From positions 3,114,075 to 3,178,074 of the forward strand of contig VZTI01002652.1 in assembly GCA_013397865.1 (NCBI GenBank): a stretch of DNA of 64,000 nt, in the 5' to 3' direction. Both the position numbers and the translations under genes were made by a program. This DNA comes from Struthidea cinerea. Lineage: Eukaryota > Chordata > Aves > Passeriformes > Corcoracidae. Numbering within the stretch: position 1 is the first letter of the stretch; the number at the start of each line of letters is the position of its first letter. The notes beneath the pieces are model-generated. The model did not search any database. It worked only from the letters and a program-made list of their open reading frames with translations, and was not told the DNA's origin. This document shows, in pieces, positions 51,901 through 57,200 of this stretch.

Positions 51901-53838
51901 ATATTAATTATTTTTCTGTTAAAAGTTTATAAATAAAGGAATCTCTTGCATATTTAGAGTAACAGGTTAAAAAGCTTTTTTCTTTCTCTTATGTGTTCAG
52001 GCTCCATGCCAACCAATTATGAGCGTTATTATGGCTTCACAAGGTTTGCTATTGAGCTCAATGAATTAGATCCTTTACTGAAAGATCTTCTTCCTGCAAC
52101 AGATGCACGATTCAGGCCAGATCAAAGGCAAGAATGCTTATTTATACACTTAATATTTGGTGGGTCCAAGGCTGAGCTTGACTGAGTCTTGAATTTTGTC
52201 TGTATTTTCACTGCAGTCTGAATTAAGCTGTGGGGGATTCTGCTAGTAGAGAAGATAGTCAGTATTGCACTCAAATTTCTGCTTAATGCAGCTGAGGGAA
52301 ATTAGAAATCCTCTTGTTGATGCAGTAGAGCTATAGTGGAACCTGGGGGCAGATTCCTCAAAACGAACTGAAAAACAGGCTCTAAAATGTGATGCACTTC
52401 TGCTATGAATGGAAGCAACACTAGTTCCCTCCAAATTCTCTGTTCATAGTTCTTCAGTGTTTGTGGTATGCTGAAGTTGCTGAACAAAGTGTGAGCCGTA
52501 GGCTATAGGTCAGGTACACGTAGCTGAGGAGTCGCATCTCAGCCTGGGTCTGAAAGTACAACACCACCAACACACTTGGCTTCTGCTTGTCCTTTGTGAT
52601 GATTGGTGCTGGAAAATCCCTTGGACCAGACACTGTGTGATTGCTATAGGGCCTGCTGTTATTCCTACAGGCTTCTGGAGGAAGGAAATATAGAAGCAGC
52701 AGCATCTGAGAAACAAAGAATAGAGGAACTCCAGAGAGCTCGGAGGCGGTACATGGAAGAAAACGGCATTGAATACGTACCCAAATTTTTTAAGTGAGTC
52801 TGTTCATTTGAGTAGTAAGTCTCTGTTTTTTGTACTATAACTGGATGAAGTACTACAAGAATTACCACCAACACAGACTGATAATCATGAAAGTGTGGAA
52901 AGTTGCAGTTTTAAGAAAGATAATTAGATACCTGATACCTGCTTCTCTAAAGCAATTTTTGCACAGTTAAGCTTCGTAATGAATGATCATTTTCTCATAA
53001 TGGGCCTCAGCTGTACAAGCCTTCCTACTGGAGCAGAATTAGAAATATAATATTAGGATCTAAGATTAACTAGGGGCTTTTTTTAAGTCATTGCATAAAA
53101 AAGTAATACTTTGTGGCCTGAGCAACATCATACATATATATGTATCTATAACATGTATATATAAATGTATATGTATACACTAAAAATTTATTTATTTTTG
53201 AATGGAGGTGTTTTTTTGTTGACTGTTTTTTAATAAGCATTCTTCTGAAACAAGGAGTAGTCATGCCAAGTAGCCATGTTTAACATGGGGAATCAAAAGT
53301 GAAAAGACTGAACATGCTTGATGCAGTCGTAGCATAATATAAGCAAAATACAGACGAGACAAAAAACCACATGGTTAAAGGTTTACATTCTGCAAGCTAT
53401 AGCTATTGGATAATCCTCGTCACATAATCAGAATCTGTAGTGGCCAAAGCGGTTTTATGTGGCTCTAAGACCTGCTCACACAGATCAGACAACAGATTTT
53501 CAGTCTTGGCTATTTTCTCTGTCTTCCACTTTTGATATAGGTAGAGGTTGATTTTGCCTTTAAATTCCTGACTTGTGTCCTTTAGATATATGAAATTTGA
53601 TTTAATATTGGGTTAGATCAGACAGATGTGGCATTTGATTTTATATTGCATAAGAGCAATATCTATGGTTAAAACTTTTTTCCTCTCTTTATCTCTCTCT
53701 CTCTCTCTTTTCTTTTCCCCTTTCTACAGAAAAGTTATTGATGCTAATCAAAGAGAAGCCTGGGTTACCAATGAAACCTACTGGGAACTGCGAAAGGATC
53801 CTGGCTTTAGTAAAGTAGACATTCCCGTACTCTGGTAA
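6890..53838 (+). CDS. OSBPL6: Oxysterol-binding protein-related protein 6 (ORP6), 24 coding exons
   Basis: Joining 24 exons gives 2874 nt, or 957 codons plus TAA, with consistent phase at every junction. Mammalian ORP6 isoforms are about 930-960 residues as I recall. Order of parts: serine-rich N-terminus (1-66); PH domain (about 90-183, HEGFMLKKRKW to KLRHHRLY); linker with basic patches (about 303-350) and predicted helix (about 409-470); FFAT motif EFFDAQE (517-523); acidic serine tract; OSBP-related domain (about 565-950) with LNEPL (615-619) and EQVSHHPP (693-700). Family knowledge: PH binds phosphoinositides, FFAT binds VAPA/VAPB on the ER, and the lipid domain moves sterol or PI4P at ER contact sites. 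The paralog ORP3 is excluded by the PH region (KWPLKGWHK followed by RFFVLDNGMLKYSK) and the N-terminal sequence. All introns are GT-AG except intron 22 (GC-AG). The promoter lies upstream of the window. Confidence 0.97.
13154..13168. other. Assembly gap (15 N) after a C homopolymer
   Basis: Nine C (13145-13153) run directly into 15 N, followed by A+T-rich sequence with an A-run. The true length here is unknown. The gap is in intron 1 and does not affect coding sequence. Confidence 0.99.
13874..13907. repeat. 17-bp tandem duplication
   Basis: TACCTTGAATAGAAAAG (13874-13890) is followed directly by a copy with one substitution (13891-13907). It is a small local duplication within intron 1. 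Confidence 0.85.
15300..15811 (-). mobile_element. Solo LTR of an endogenous retrovirus, antisense to OSBPL6
   Basis: Read on the minus strand it begins TGTCCTGGTTTTGGCTGGGA at 15811, the start I recall for an abundant avian ERV LTR family. It continues through TTTTGGATT, a decayed TATA-like CATACACTG and ATTAAACTGTTCTTATCTC near its end. No internal gag, pol or env sequence is next to it. The far end (near 15300) appears truncated and I see no clear target-site duplication. Confidence 0.8.
18908..19003 (+). CDS. OSBPL6: OSBPL6 coding exon 2 (residues 35-66)
   Basis: This 96-nt, phase 0-0 exon begins SVHILERKASSGSTD and ends LSLSK. The acceptor is a T-rich run plus TAG, and the donor is GTAAGC. 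It encodes a low-complexity segment before the PH domain. Skipping would stay in frame. It matches the ORP6-specific IHILER segment known from mammals. Confidence 0.92.
19004..21879 (+). other. OSBPL6: OSBPL6 intron 2 (2.9 kb)
   Basis: GTAAGC to CACCAG. It contains a CR1 3' end at about 19225-19327. The rest is unremarkable A+T-rich sequence. Confidence 0.9.
19225..19327 (+). repeat. CR1 LINE 3'-end fragment
   Basis: The stretch with TGATGATCCTTGTG, GTCCCTTCCAA and the terminal ATGATTCTATGA matches the CR1 3' UTR and its characteristic short tail repeat. It lies in the same orientation as the gene. Confidence 0.75.
21880..22002 (+). CDS. OSBPL6: OSBPL6 coding exon 3 (residues 67-107, start of PH domain)
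   Basis: This 123-nt, phase 0-0 exon encodes DSWEIIEGLKIGQTNVQK and then the first PH strand HEGFMLKKRKW with KGWHK. The basic KKRKW...K residues sit in the beta1-beta2 loop, which contacts phosphoinositide headgroups in PH domains. The acceptor is CACCAG and the donor is GTAATG. Confidence 0.96.
22003..25281 (+). other. OSBPL6: OSBPL6 intron 3 (3.3 kb)
   Basis: GTAATG to ATTTCAG. It contains an A-run at about 23208-23224 and a possible LTR start near 24006. I recognise nothing else. Confidence 0.9.
24006..24045 (+). repeat. Possible ERV LTR 5'-end scrap
   Basis: TGTGCTGGTTTCAGCTGGGG resembles the first bases of the LTR family at 15300-15811, here on the plus strand. Similarity fades quickly, so this could be chance. 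Confidence 0.35.
25282..25335 (+). CDS. OSBPL6: OSBPL6 coding exon 4 (residues 108-125, PH domain)
   Basis: This 54-nt exon, the shortest in the gene, encodes RFFVLDNGMLKYSKSPID, the second and third PH strands. The typical R-F-F-V-L at the strand after the basic loop is intact. The acceptor follows TATAATTTCAG and the donor is GTAAGT. It is phase 0-0, but skipping would break the PH fold. Confidence 0.95.
25336..26057 (+). other. OSBPL6: OSBPL6 intron 4 (722 nt)
   Basis: GTAAGT to TTTTAG. No repeats or other features are recognised. The exon-4 frame stays open into the intron to 25533, which is a chance read-through. Confidence 0.9.
26058..26171 (+). CDS. OSBPL6: OSBPL6 coding exon 5 (residues 126-163, PH domain)
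   Basis: This 114-nt, phase 0-0 exon encodes IQKGKVHGSIDVGLSVMS, then a lysine-rich turn (IKKKARRIDLD) and EEHIYHLK. These are the middle PH strands and match the ORP3/ORP6/ORP7 group. It is followed by the shortest intron (118 nt). Confidence 0.95.
26290..26454 (+). CDS. OSBPL6: OSBPL6 coding exon 6 (residues 164-218, end of PH domain)
   Basis: This 165-nt, phase 0-0 exon completes the PH domain with its C-terminal helix (FDAWVSKLRHHRLY); the conserved tryptophan of that helix is present (W173). It continues with RQNEIVRSPRDASFHIF and a serine-rich end. The acceptor is TTTTTCCAG and the donor is GTGTGT. Confidence 0.95.
26455..26960 (+). other. OSBPL6: OSBPL6 intron 6 (506 nt)
   Basis: GTGTGT to GCTTTAG. 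An 18-bp-spaced direct repeat of CTGAAGTAGTATAG lies at 26870-26901. Nothing else is seen. Confidence 0.9.
26961..27093 (+). CDS. OSBPL6: OSBPL6 coding exon 7 (residues 219-263)
   Basis: This 133-nt exon ends in phase 1. It encodes a proline-rich linker (WQPPIPCSNSLP) and then the conserved KVAAWLQDSEEMDRCAE. The donor GTTAGA is a weaker match than the others. Retention of the next intron would meet an in-frame TAG two codons later. Confidence 0.93.
27094..27544 (+). other. OSBPL6: OSBPL6 intron 7 (451 nt)
   Basis: GTTAGA to GTTAG. No features are recognised. Confidence 0.9.
27545..27648 (+). CDS. OSBPL6: OSBPL6 coding exon 8 (residues 263-297)
   Basis: This 104-nt exon runs from phase 1 to 0. 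It encodes DLAHCQSNLVELSKLLQNL followed by RTQSAPNFTDMQ. The leucine-rich helical segment followed by an R-T-x-S-A-P element is shared by ORP3 and ORP6. The donor is GTAAAT. Confidence 0.94.
27649..28476 (+). other. OSBPL6: OSBPL6 intron 8 (828 nt)
   Basis: GTAAAT to TGTAG. No features are recognised. Confidence 0.9.
28477..28569 (+). CDS. OSBPL6: OSBPL6 coding exon 9 (residues 298-328, basic patch)
   Basis: This 93-nt, phase 0-0 exon encodes ANCVDISKKDKRVTRRWRTK and SVSKDAKIQLQ, a strongly basic cluster in the linker. The acceptor is AATGTAG and the donor is GTACTG. The basic cluster may bind membrane or act as a targeting signal; that is inference. Confidence 0.94.
28570..33295 (+). other. 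OSBPL6: OSBPL6 intron 9 (4.7 kb)
   Basis: GTACTG to GTCAG. It contains a small ATGT repeat near 31813-31828 and a long C/T tract before exon 10. There are no recognisable repeats or genes. Confidence 0.9.
33296..33370 (+). CDS. OSBPL6: OSBPL6 coding exon 10 (residues 329-353, likely cassette exon)
   Basis: This 75-nt, phase 0-0 exon encodes EGPAPKGQFSTTRRRQRLAA and AVATT. It has an excellent pyrimidine tract (from about 33196) and a GTGAGT donor. It is flanked by introns of 4.7 and 4.2 kb, and its 25 codons match the size difference I recall between ORP6 isoforms, so it is probably alternatively spliced. Confidence 0.9.
33371..37587 (+). other. OSBPL6: OSBPL6 intron 10 (4.2 kb)
   Basis: GTGAGT to CTGTAG. 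A G+C-rich block at about 35490-35850 stands out from its surroundings. The rest is ordinary A+T-rich sequence. Confidence 0.9.
35490..35850. other. G+C-rich block of unknown origin in intron 10
   Basis: Visibly richer in G+C than its flanks and open on the minus strand for 66 codons (35551-35751: TLQTIKKAGKKLMTAIMPEL, then EGEFPQSHVSVVMG), with an open plus frame too. I do not recognise the protein sequence. It could be an old retrocopy piece, an uncharacterised repeat, or chance. Confidence 0.3.
37588..37753 (+). CDS. OSBPL6: OSBPL6 coding exon 11 (residues 354-409)
   Basis: This 166-nt exon ends in phase 1. It encodes VPFSATMSPVRLHSSNPNLC, then an acidic region (DIEFQAPPSHVTDPLE) and KLQEEFCLMAQK. 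The segment RLHSSNP (364-370) resembles a 14-3-3 docking site if S368 is phosphorylated. The donor is GTAGCT. Confidence 0.94.
37754..38698 (+). other. OSBPL6: OSBPL6 intron 11 (945 nt)
   Basis: GTAGCT to GCTTAG. It ends in a T-rich tract. No other features are recognised. Confidence 0.9.
38699..38829 (+). CDS. OSBPL6: OSBPL6 coding exon 12 (residues 409-452, helical linker)
   Basis: This 131-nt exon runs from phase 1 to 0. It encodes HSLLKSAFNSIAIEKEKLKQ and a helix ending ARLRQSLSQ. The spacing of hydrophobic residues suggests a coiled coil continuing into exon 13, a possible dimerisation segment (inference). The donor is GTATGT. Confidence 0.95.
38830..40842 (+). other. OSBPL6: OSBPL6 intron 12 (2.0 kb)
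   Basis: GTATGT to TTTAAG. It ends with a long T-rich tract (about 40718-40800). No repeats are recognised. Confidence 0.9.
40843..40950 (+). CDS. OSBPL6: OSBPL6 coding exon 13 (residues 453-488)
   Basis: This 108-nt, phase 0-0 exon encodes ALNQNAELRSRLNRIHSES and VSVNIIPSPDE. The first half continues the helix of exon 12. The acceptor is TTTTAAG and the donor is GTAAGA. Confidence 0.95.
40951..43281 (+). other. OSBPL6: OSBPL6 intron 13 (2.3 kb)
   Basis: GTAAGA to TTTACAG. No features are recognised. Confidence 0.9.
43282..43419 (+). CDS. OSBPL6: OSBPL6 coding exon 14 (residues 489-534, carries the FFAT motif)
   Basis: This 138-nt, phase 0-0 exon encodes TGEQIHVSLPLSQQVSNESR, then SESVSEFFDAQEVLLSAS. 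EFFDAQE (517-523) is a full match to the FFAT consensus (E-F-F-D-A-x-E), which binds the MSP domain of VAPA/VAPB on the ER. Serines and acids before it form the usual acidic tract. Skipping this one exon would remove VAP binding without a frameshift. Confidence 0.96.
43420..44293 (+). other. OSBPL6: OSBPL6 intron 14 (874 nt)
   Basis: GTAGGC to GTTTTAG. A short palindrome around AGACTTTTAAAAAGTCT lies near 43740. Nothing else is seen. Confidence 0.9.
44294..44381 (+). CDS. OSBPL6: OSBPL6 coding exon 15 (residues 535-564, acidic serine tract)
   Basis: This 88-nt exon ends in phase 1. It encodes ASDDESYISDVSDNISEDNT and ends NISRQ. The dense Asp/Glu/Ser content resembles casein-kinase-type phosphorylation tracts next to FFAT motifs. 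The donor is A|GTATAC. The following intron is short (197 nt). Confidence 0.94.
44579..44832 (+). CDS. OSBPL6: OSBPL6 coding exon 16 (residues 564-648, start of lipid-transfer domain)
   Basis: This 254-nt exon is the largest in the gene and runs from phase 1 to 0. It encodes the N-terminal lid and first strands of the OSBP-related domain: SNINLWNILRNNIGKDLSKV, then MPVELNEPLNTLQ (LNEPL at 615-619) and a helix ending DDPYERM. The acceptor follows a long T/C tract ending CCCAG. LNEPL is a conserved ligand-tunnel element in ORPs. Confidence 0.97.
44833..47117 (+). other. OSBPL6: OSBPL6 intron 16 (2.3 kb)
   Basis: GTAATG to TTCGCAG. It contains a CR1 3' tail at about 45640-45700. The rest is not recognised. 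Confidence 0.9.
45640..45700 (+). repeat. CR1 LINE 3'-tail fragment
   Basis: The stretch with GATGATCCTAGTGGGTCCCT, TCCAACTCAGAATATTCTGT and GATTCTAT is the CR1 3' terminus in sense orientation. Only the last 60 bases or so are clear. Confidence 0.75.
47118..47255 (+). CDS. OSBPL6: OSBPL6 coding exon 17 (residues 649-694)
   Basis: This 138-nt, phase 0-0 exon encodes VLIAAFAASGYASTYFRAGS, then KPFNPVLGETYE, a hallmark of the family that lines the ligand pocket. It ends FRFFSEQ, the first two residues of the ORP signature. The donor is GTAAAG. Confidence 0.97.
47256..47603 (+). other. OSBPL6: OSBPL6 intron 17 (348 nt)
   Basis: GTAAAG to TTTTTCAG. It interrupts the EQVSHHPP signature between Q694 and V695. 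Nothing else is seen. Confidence 0.9.
47604..47667 (+). CDS. OSBPL6: OSBPL6 coding exon 18 (residues 695-716, ORP signature)
   Basis: This 64-nt exon ends in phase 1. It encodes VSHHPPISACHCESKNFVFW. Together with exon 17 it completes EQVSHHPP (693-700), the OSBP family signature; in Osh and ORP proteins the paired histidines contact the PI4P phosphate. The signature is split by the intron between Q and V. The donor is GTATAC. Confidence 0.97.
47668..48255 (+). other. OSBPL6: OSBPL6 intron 18 (588 nt)
   Basis: GTATAC to TATTCAG. No features are recognised. An open frame starting at 48122 in this intron crosses exon 19 by chance. Confidence 0.9.
48256..48334 (+). CDS. OSBPL6: OSBPL6 coding exon 19 (residues 716-742)
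   Basis: This 79-nt exon runs from phase 1 to 2. It encodes DIRWKNKFWGKSMEILPVGT, then LNVTLPK, which are beta strands of the lipid-transfer barrel. The acceptor is ATATTCAG and the donor is GTAAGC. Confidence 0.95.
48335..49596 (+). other. OSBPL6: OSBPL6 intron 19 (1.3 kb)
   Basis: GTAAGC to TTCTTAG. No features are recognised. A minus-strand open frame at 48483-48752 resembles nothing I know. Confidence 0.9.
49597..49741 (+). CDS. OSBPL6: OSBPL6 coding exon 20 (residues 742-790)
   Basis: This 145-nt exon runs from phase 2 to 0. It encodes YGDYYVWNKVTTCIHNILSG, then RRWIEHYGEITIRN and KLTFVK. This is barrel wall of the OSBP-related domain and is nearly unchanged from mammalian ORP6 as I recall it. 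The donor is GTAACA. Confidence 0.96.
49742..50839 (+). other. OSBPL6: OSBPL6 intron 20 (1.1 kb)
   Basis: GTAACA to CTTGCAG. A small imperfect CTGTACTGTG repeat lies at 49941-49969. Nothing else is seen. Confidence 0.9.
50840..50984 (+). CDS. OSBPL6: OSBPL6 coding exon 21 (residues 791-839)
   Basis: This 145-nt exon ends in phase 1. It encodes VNYWNSNVNEVQGVVIDQEG, then FGKWHEGLYCGVAP and CIWRP. The GxW...E arrangement is typical of the C-terminal half of the lipid domain. The donor is GTAAGA. Confidence 0.96.
50985..52000 (+). other. OSBPL6: OSBPL6 intron 21 (1.0 kb)
   Basis: GTAAGA to GTTCAG. No features are recognised. Confidence 0.9.
52001..52127 (+). CDS. OSBPL6: OSBPL6 coding exon 22 (residues 839-881), followed by a GC donor
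   Basis: This 127-nt exon runs from phase 1 to 2. It encodes SMPTNYERYYGFTRFAIELN and ends DARFRPDQ plus two bases of an arginine codon. No GT lies at the required exon end. The sequence reads AAAG|GCAAGA, the standard form of a GC donor, and phase is restored with exon 23. Confidence 0.95.
52128..52670 (+). other. OSBPL6: OSBPL6 intron 22 (543 nt), GC-AG type
   Basis: The intron begins GCAAGA and ends CCTACAG. The exon-side AAAG matches U1 pairing well, as is usual for GC donors. No GT occurs at a frame-compatible position nearby. Confidence 0.9.
52671..52793 (+). CDS. OSBPL6: OSBPL6 coding exon 23 (residues 881-922)
   Basis: This 123-nt exon starts and ends in phase 2. It encodes LLEEGNIEAAASEKQRIEEL, then QRARRRYMEENG and YVPKFF. 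The charged helix (EKQRIEELQRARRR) is the C-terminal helix of the lipid domain. The acceptor is TTCCTACAG and the donor is GTGAGT. Confidence 0.95.
52794..53729 (+). other. OSBPL6: OSBPL6 intron 23 (936 nt)
   Basis: GTGAGT to CTACAG. It contains an alternating A/T-rich stretch (about 53131-53180) and a CT microsatellite inside the 3' splice-site pyrimidine tract. Confidence 0.9.
53692..53707. repeat. (TC)8 microsatellite in the exon-24 pyrimidine tract
   Basis: Eight uninterrupted TC units within a longer C/T-rich tract that ends at the exon-24 acceptor (CAG at 53727-53729). Length changes here would alter the pyrimidine tract of the last intron. Confidence 0.9.
53730..53838 (+). CDS. OSBPL6: OSBPL6 coding exon 24 (residues 922-957 and stop)
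   Basis: The exon encodes KVIDANQREAWVTNETYWEL, then RKDPGFSKVDIPVLW and TAA (53836-53838). The end matches the ORP6 C-terminus (PVLW). The acceptor follows a CT-repeat-rich pyrimidine tract. The bases around the stop (CTG|GTAAAC) also form a plausible donor. Confidence 0.96.
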
Positions 53839-54241
53839 ACTGAGAGTGTAGACCTAGTAAACATATCACTCTGAAGAAAAAAAATAACTATGCACAATAT
53901 GTTTCTTATAGCTAAGCGTGGTTTGTGGGTCTACAGAAAAACCATATCATACACATTTATACTCATCTTTATAATGGACTTTTGAAAGTGCATTAGACCA
54001 GGCCCCTGACCACTTCTGGATCTTTCTAATTTTGCAGCAGCCATTAAAACTAAAAAAAAAAAGGAAAAAGAAAGGAAACGGAAACCTTTTTAAGTTTCAT
54101 ACGCTGAAATTTCAGAAATGAAGAAGCAGATGAGTTATCCAAAGTCACTCGGAAGAGGTGGTAAGCGCAAAACTGCAACCGGTGCTTTAAACAGACATTA
54201 AGAGTAATAAAATTTAAATTTAAAAAAAAAAAAAAAAAAAA
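53839..54241 (+). other. OSBPL6: Proximal 3' UTR of OSBPL6
   Basis: This noncoding sequence runs from the stop codon to the first good poly(A) signal. It contains A-runs near 54052-54063. Its exact 3' end is inferred from the signal below, and longer forms are possible. Confidence 0.6.
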
Positions 54242-54288
54242 GGAAGAAAAAGAGAAAAAATCCATTTTGTTTCAACTATTTTTGTTAA
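54206..54288 (+). terminator. OSBPL6: Candidate poly(A) site: AATAAA, A-tract and T/GT-rich element
   Basis: AATAAA is at 54206-54211. A run of 20 A follows at 54222-54241, and a T-rich, GT-containing stretch follows at about 54266-54288. Signal spacing and downstream element fit a cleavage site near 54221-54241. The genomic A-run could also cause false internal priming in cDNA. Other AATAAA hexamers downstream are at 55225, 57720, 58928, 59425, 59614, 60432 and 60589. Confidence 0.5.
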
Positions 54289-56879
54289 AAACTCTTGGGT
54301 CACAACATTGTCATTTCTGGCTTCAGGTTAGTCCTTTGGTGTGATGTGCTTGGACTGGCCTTTGTCAAAAAGATATGCTTTTCTGGAAGCTGTTCCCATT
54401 CATATGCCATTGTTCATGCCTTAACAAAATATGAAGATGTACAGTAAGTAATTTTAAAATATCTATGCTTAGGCTTGTGTGAAGGGCAGATTTTTAAAGC
54501 TCTAGAATTTTATCACAATAGAAATACTGGAAGACCTGCATTATTTGAAATCAAAAGATGACCAAACATCTAACTGTATTTCAGACGTATGAGATCTACT
54601 GTACATGCTTTAGCTTTGGGATGCTGACTGTATAATCAGACTGAAAAGAAACTGCTGGCTGATTGAATTTCAATTTTGGTAAATACGTATGAATTCCTAA
54701 TCAGAAAGTTCATATTCTAAATGACTGATGCTGAGATGCAGTTATCATTTTTAGTACTGGCTGGACATTGACCTCACAGTGAATCTCATTTTCCCATAAC
54801 TGTTTATACAATTAGAAATCCCTGAAGCTTTGCAACAGTGTTAAAAGCACAGAAAGATTTCATGCGAGGTTTCTGGCTTCTCTCCAGAAGCTGGATAGTA
54901 CTGTAAATGCAACTGTTTTCTGCCACACACACTGTTTATTTTCCTGGCTCTCTTTTTTCCCCAACCACTTTTCTTATCTAAATTTATGTTTGAGAGTATG
55001 GCAGAGGCTCCCATGTGTTGTAGCTAACAACTTCTACTTGTGTTGCCAAAATAGCTTTTGTGCAAAATTATACTTTACATTTTTTCATAAAGTGATTCTA
55101 TATTTTTTGATTAAAAACAAAGTCTCTTATGTGTTGCTAAGCCTCAGTTAATGTAAGTGGGAGAAGACTTGGCACTTTCTGTTTGAAAATCTCTGAAACA
55201 TAAAACAGTAGGAGGGCAGACTTTAATAAAAGAAAAAACAGTAATTTATTAGATAAAAACTACATTCCATATGGTATGATCTAGTCTTCCATTTATGCAT
55301 GTGTTATGCATCCCACCACTGATGATAGGTTAGATTTCCTGCATAGACTGTGTATTCCTTTGTGCCCATATATGACATACAATTTTTCTATTTAAGATTG
55401 ATTCCAGTCCTGAGACCAAAAATAAGATTACTAGATAGGTATGTGATCTGCCAGCAGACCTGCTTGAACAGTTCTCAGTGCATTACCACACATCCTCAGC
55501 TCTCAGCCTGCTTCTTCCCTTTTCAGAGTCAGGTCCCTATACAACTGAGATTACTTTGGTTATTTAATATTAGTTTAGTTCTCCCTGTTGATTGTATGGC
55601 AAAGTAACTAGCAGGGCAACTAGCTACTAATCAGTTCCAGTTTTGTCACACAGTTCTGTTGTCAGAAAGAACTATAAAAAACTACAGAAAATATTAAGTA
55701 CACTTTTTATGAATTGTGAATGCTCGTGAATTTCTTACAAAAATTTGGTATAAAAATCCCTGTGTAGATTAATGGGATTTCTTCCAAAGAAAATCTTAAG
55801 TTATTCAAAGAATGTTATCTTTCTCTTTCCTAGTTGAACCTAGTCTGATTTATTCTTATTTTAATTCTGCAATTGTTACTATAAGAAAATGAAAATATAT
55901 CAAAGTTGGTTTTTAAAATAATATTTGGTTAACGCCATCCTACTTGCTTTAATGACATTACACTAGGAATCAAATTGGCACATTGTGTGTAAATAGCAAT
56001 TAATTATTCTCTGTCATTTTCTTTAAAACCAGCTCTATTAAACATTTGTCCATCTTTTGCTCCAGTCTTTGTGTGCAGTTCACTGTGATATTAGGAAGAT
56101 TTACATGTGTATGACTTCAAGTACATTTGAGGGACAGAACTGCACGTCCTCAAATCTTTAACTTAAATACAGAAAGAAGGTTTTTAGTTTTACAGTGTTC
56201 TCGTAGTGCTCTGTGAATGCCATTATTTGCAATGCAAACTGAAACTTGGTGGACACTGAAAATGCTATCACTGAATTGTTTTTTACAATTGTTTATTTGA
56301 CAGTCATTGAAAGAAAAATAATACTAACATTTTTAAAATTTAGAAAATCTGTGATATGCTAAATCTTTCTATTAAAAAGGCACTTTCTAAGCCTAGTGGA
56401 TGTTAAATTAGTTAATTAGTAAGTAGAGAAGACACAAAATGATGCAACACAAGATATTTGCAATCTATGTCAGAAATGAAAAGATTCAAGCAGATGCACC
56501 ATAAAGCAGTTTCTTGTAGTGCAAAACGCTCTGTGTTCTGTGCAAAATCTGTTATTGCATTTTTCCTTTAACATTGGGAGACATCATGGCATATTTTGTG
56601 CTGTTTTTAAAGAGGATAGGTCTGAGGGCTTCTATCCAAAGTATAGTTTTTAGTCAGCCTATGAGATTTCACAGCATTGAGTCAGAGGGGATGGTGAGTT
56701 TTCCACACCCCCTGCCCATGTAGTGCAGAATGGAGTATCTCGTGCTGCAAAGAGAGTGCACCACTGGCTGTTTTGCAGCTTGGCACCTTTTGTAAATGCC
56801 TGCTGGCTTTTGGCAGGGCTGCCGCTCAGACACCCCTTCTCAGCATGTGGGATTTTTCTGCTCCAGGAGCAGACCTTTT
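54242..56879. other. Distal 3' UTR or 3' flank of OSBPL6
   Basis: No known gene is recognised. 54327-54447 has exon-like borders and an open frame. An AATAAA at 55225 is a weak alternative poly(A) signal. The rest is A+T-rich and featureless. Confidence 0.5.
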
Positions 56880-57200
56880 CACTTCCATTGAACCTCGTGA
56901 AGTGTTTCCTGGCCCAGTCCTCAAGCTGAGCAGTGTCCTTCTGGTTGAAGCTTTGCCGTTTGGCGTGCCGTCTCATCCTCCTAATTTGATGTCCTCTGTG
57001 AACTAGTTATCATGTAGTCTTATGTCCTTGTCCAGGTCACTGGTGAGATGTTGATTGACATGGCCACAGAACTGACCCCTGCAGGGCTGTCCTCACTGCT
57101 GACTGCCAGCAGGGCATAAACCATTGATCAGTGAGTGCCCTTCAAGCCTGGGATTCAAGCAGTTTTCAGCCCGACTCACTGTTCATCCAGGCAGTATTTC
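56880..57200 (-). repeat. Degraded CR1-type LINE fragment, antisense
   Basis: The plus strand carries TTGAACCTCGTGAAG, CAAGCTGAGCAGTGTCC, TTTGATGTCCTCTGTGAACT, CTGACCCCTGCAGGGCTGTC and CCATTGATCA in the order found in the complement of avian CR1 ORF2. Many substitutions are present, so the copy is old. The ends are approximate. Confidence 0.65.
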
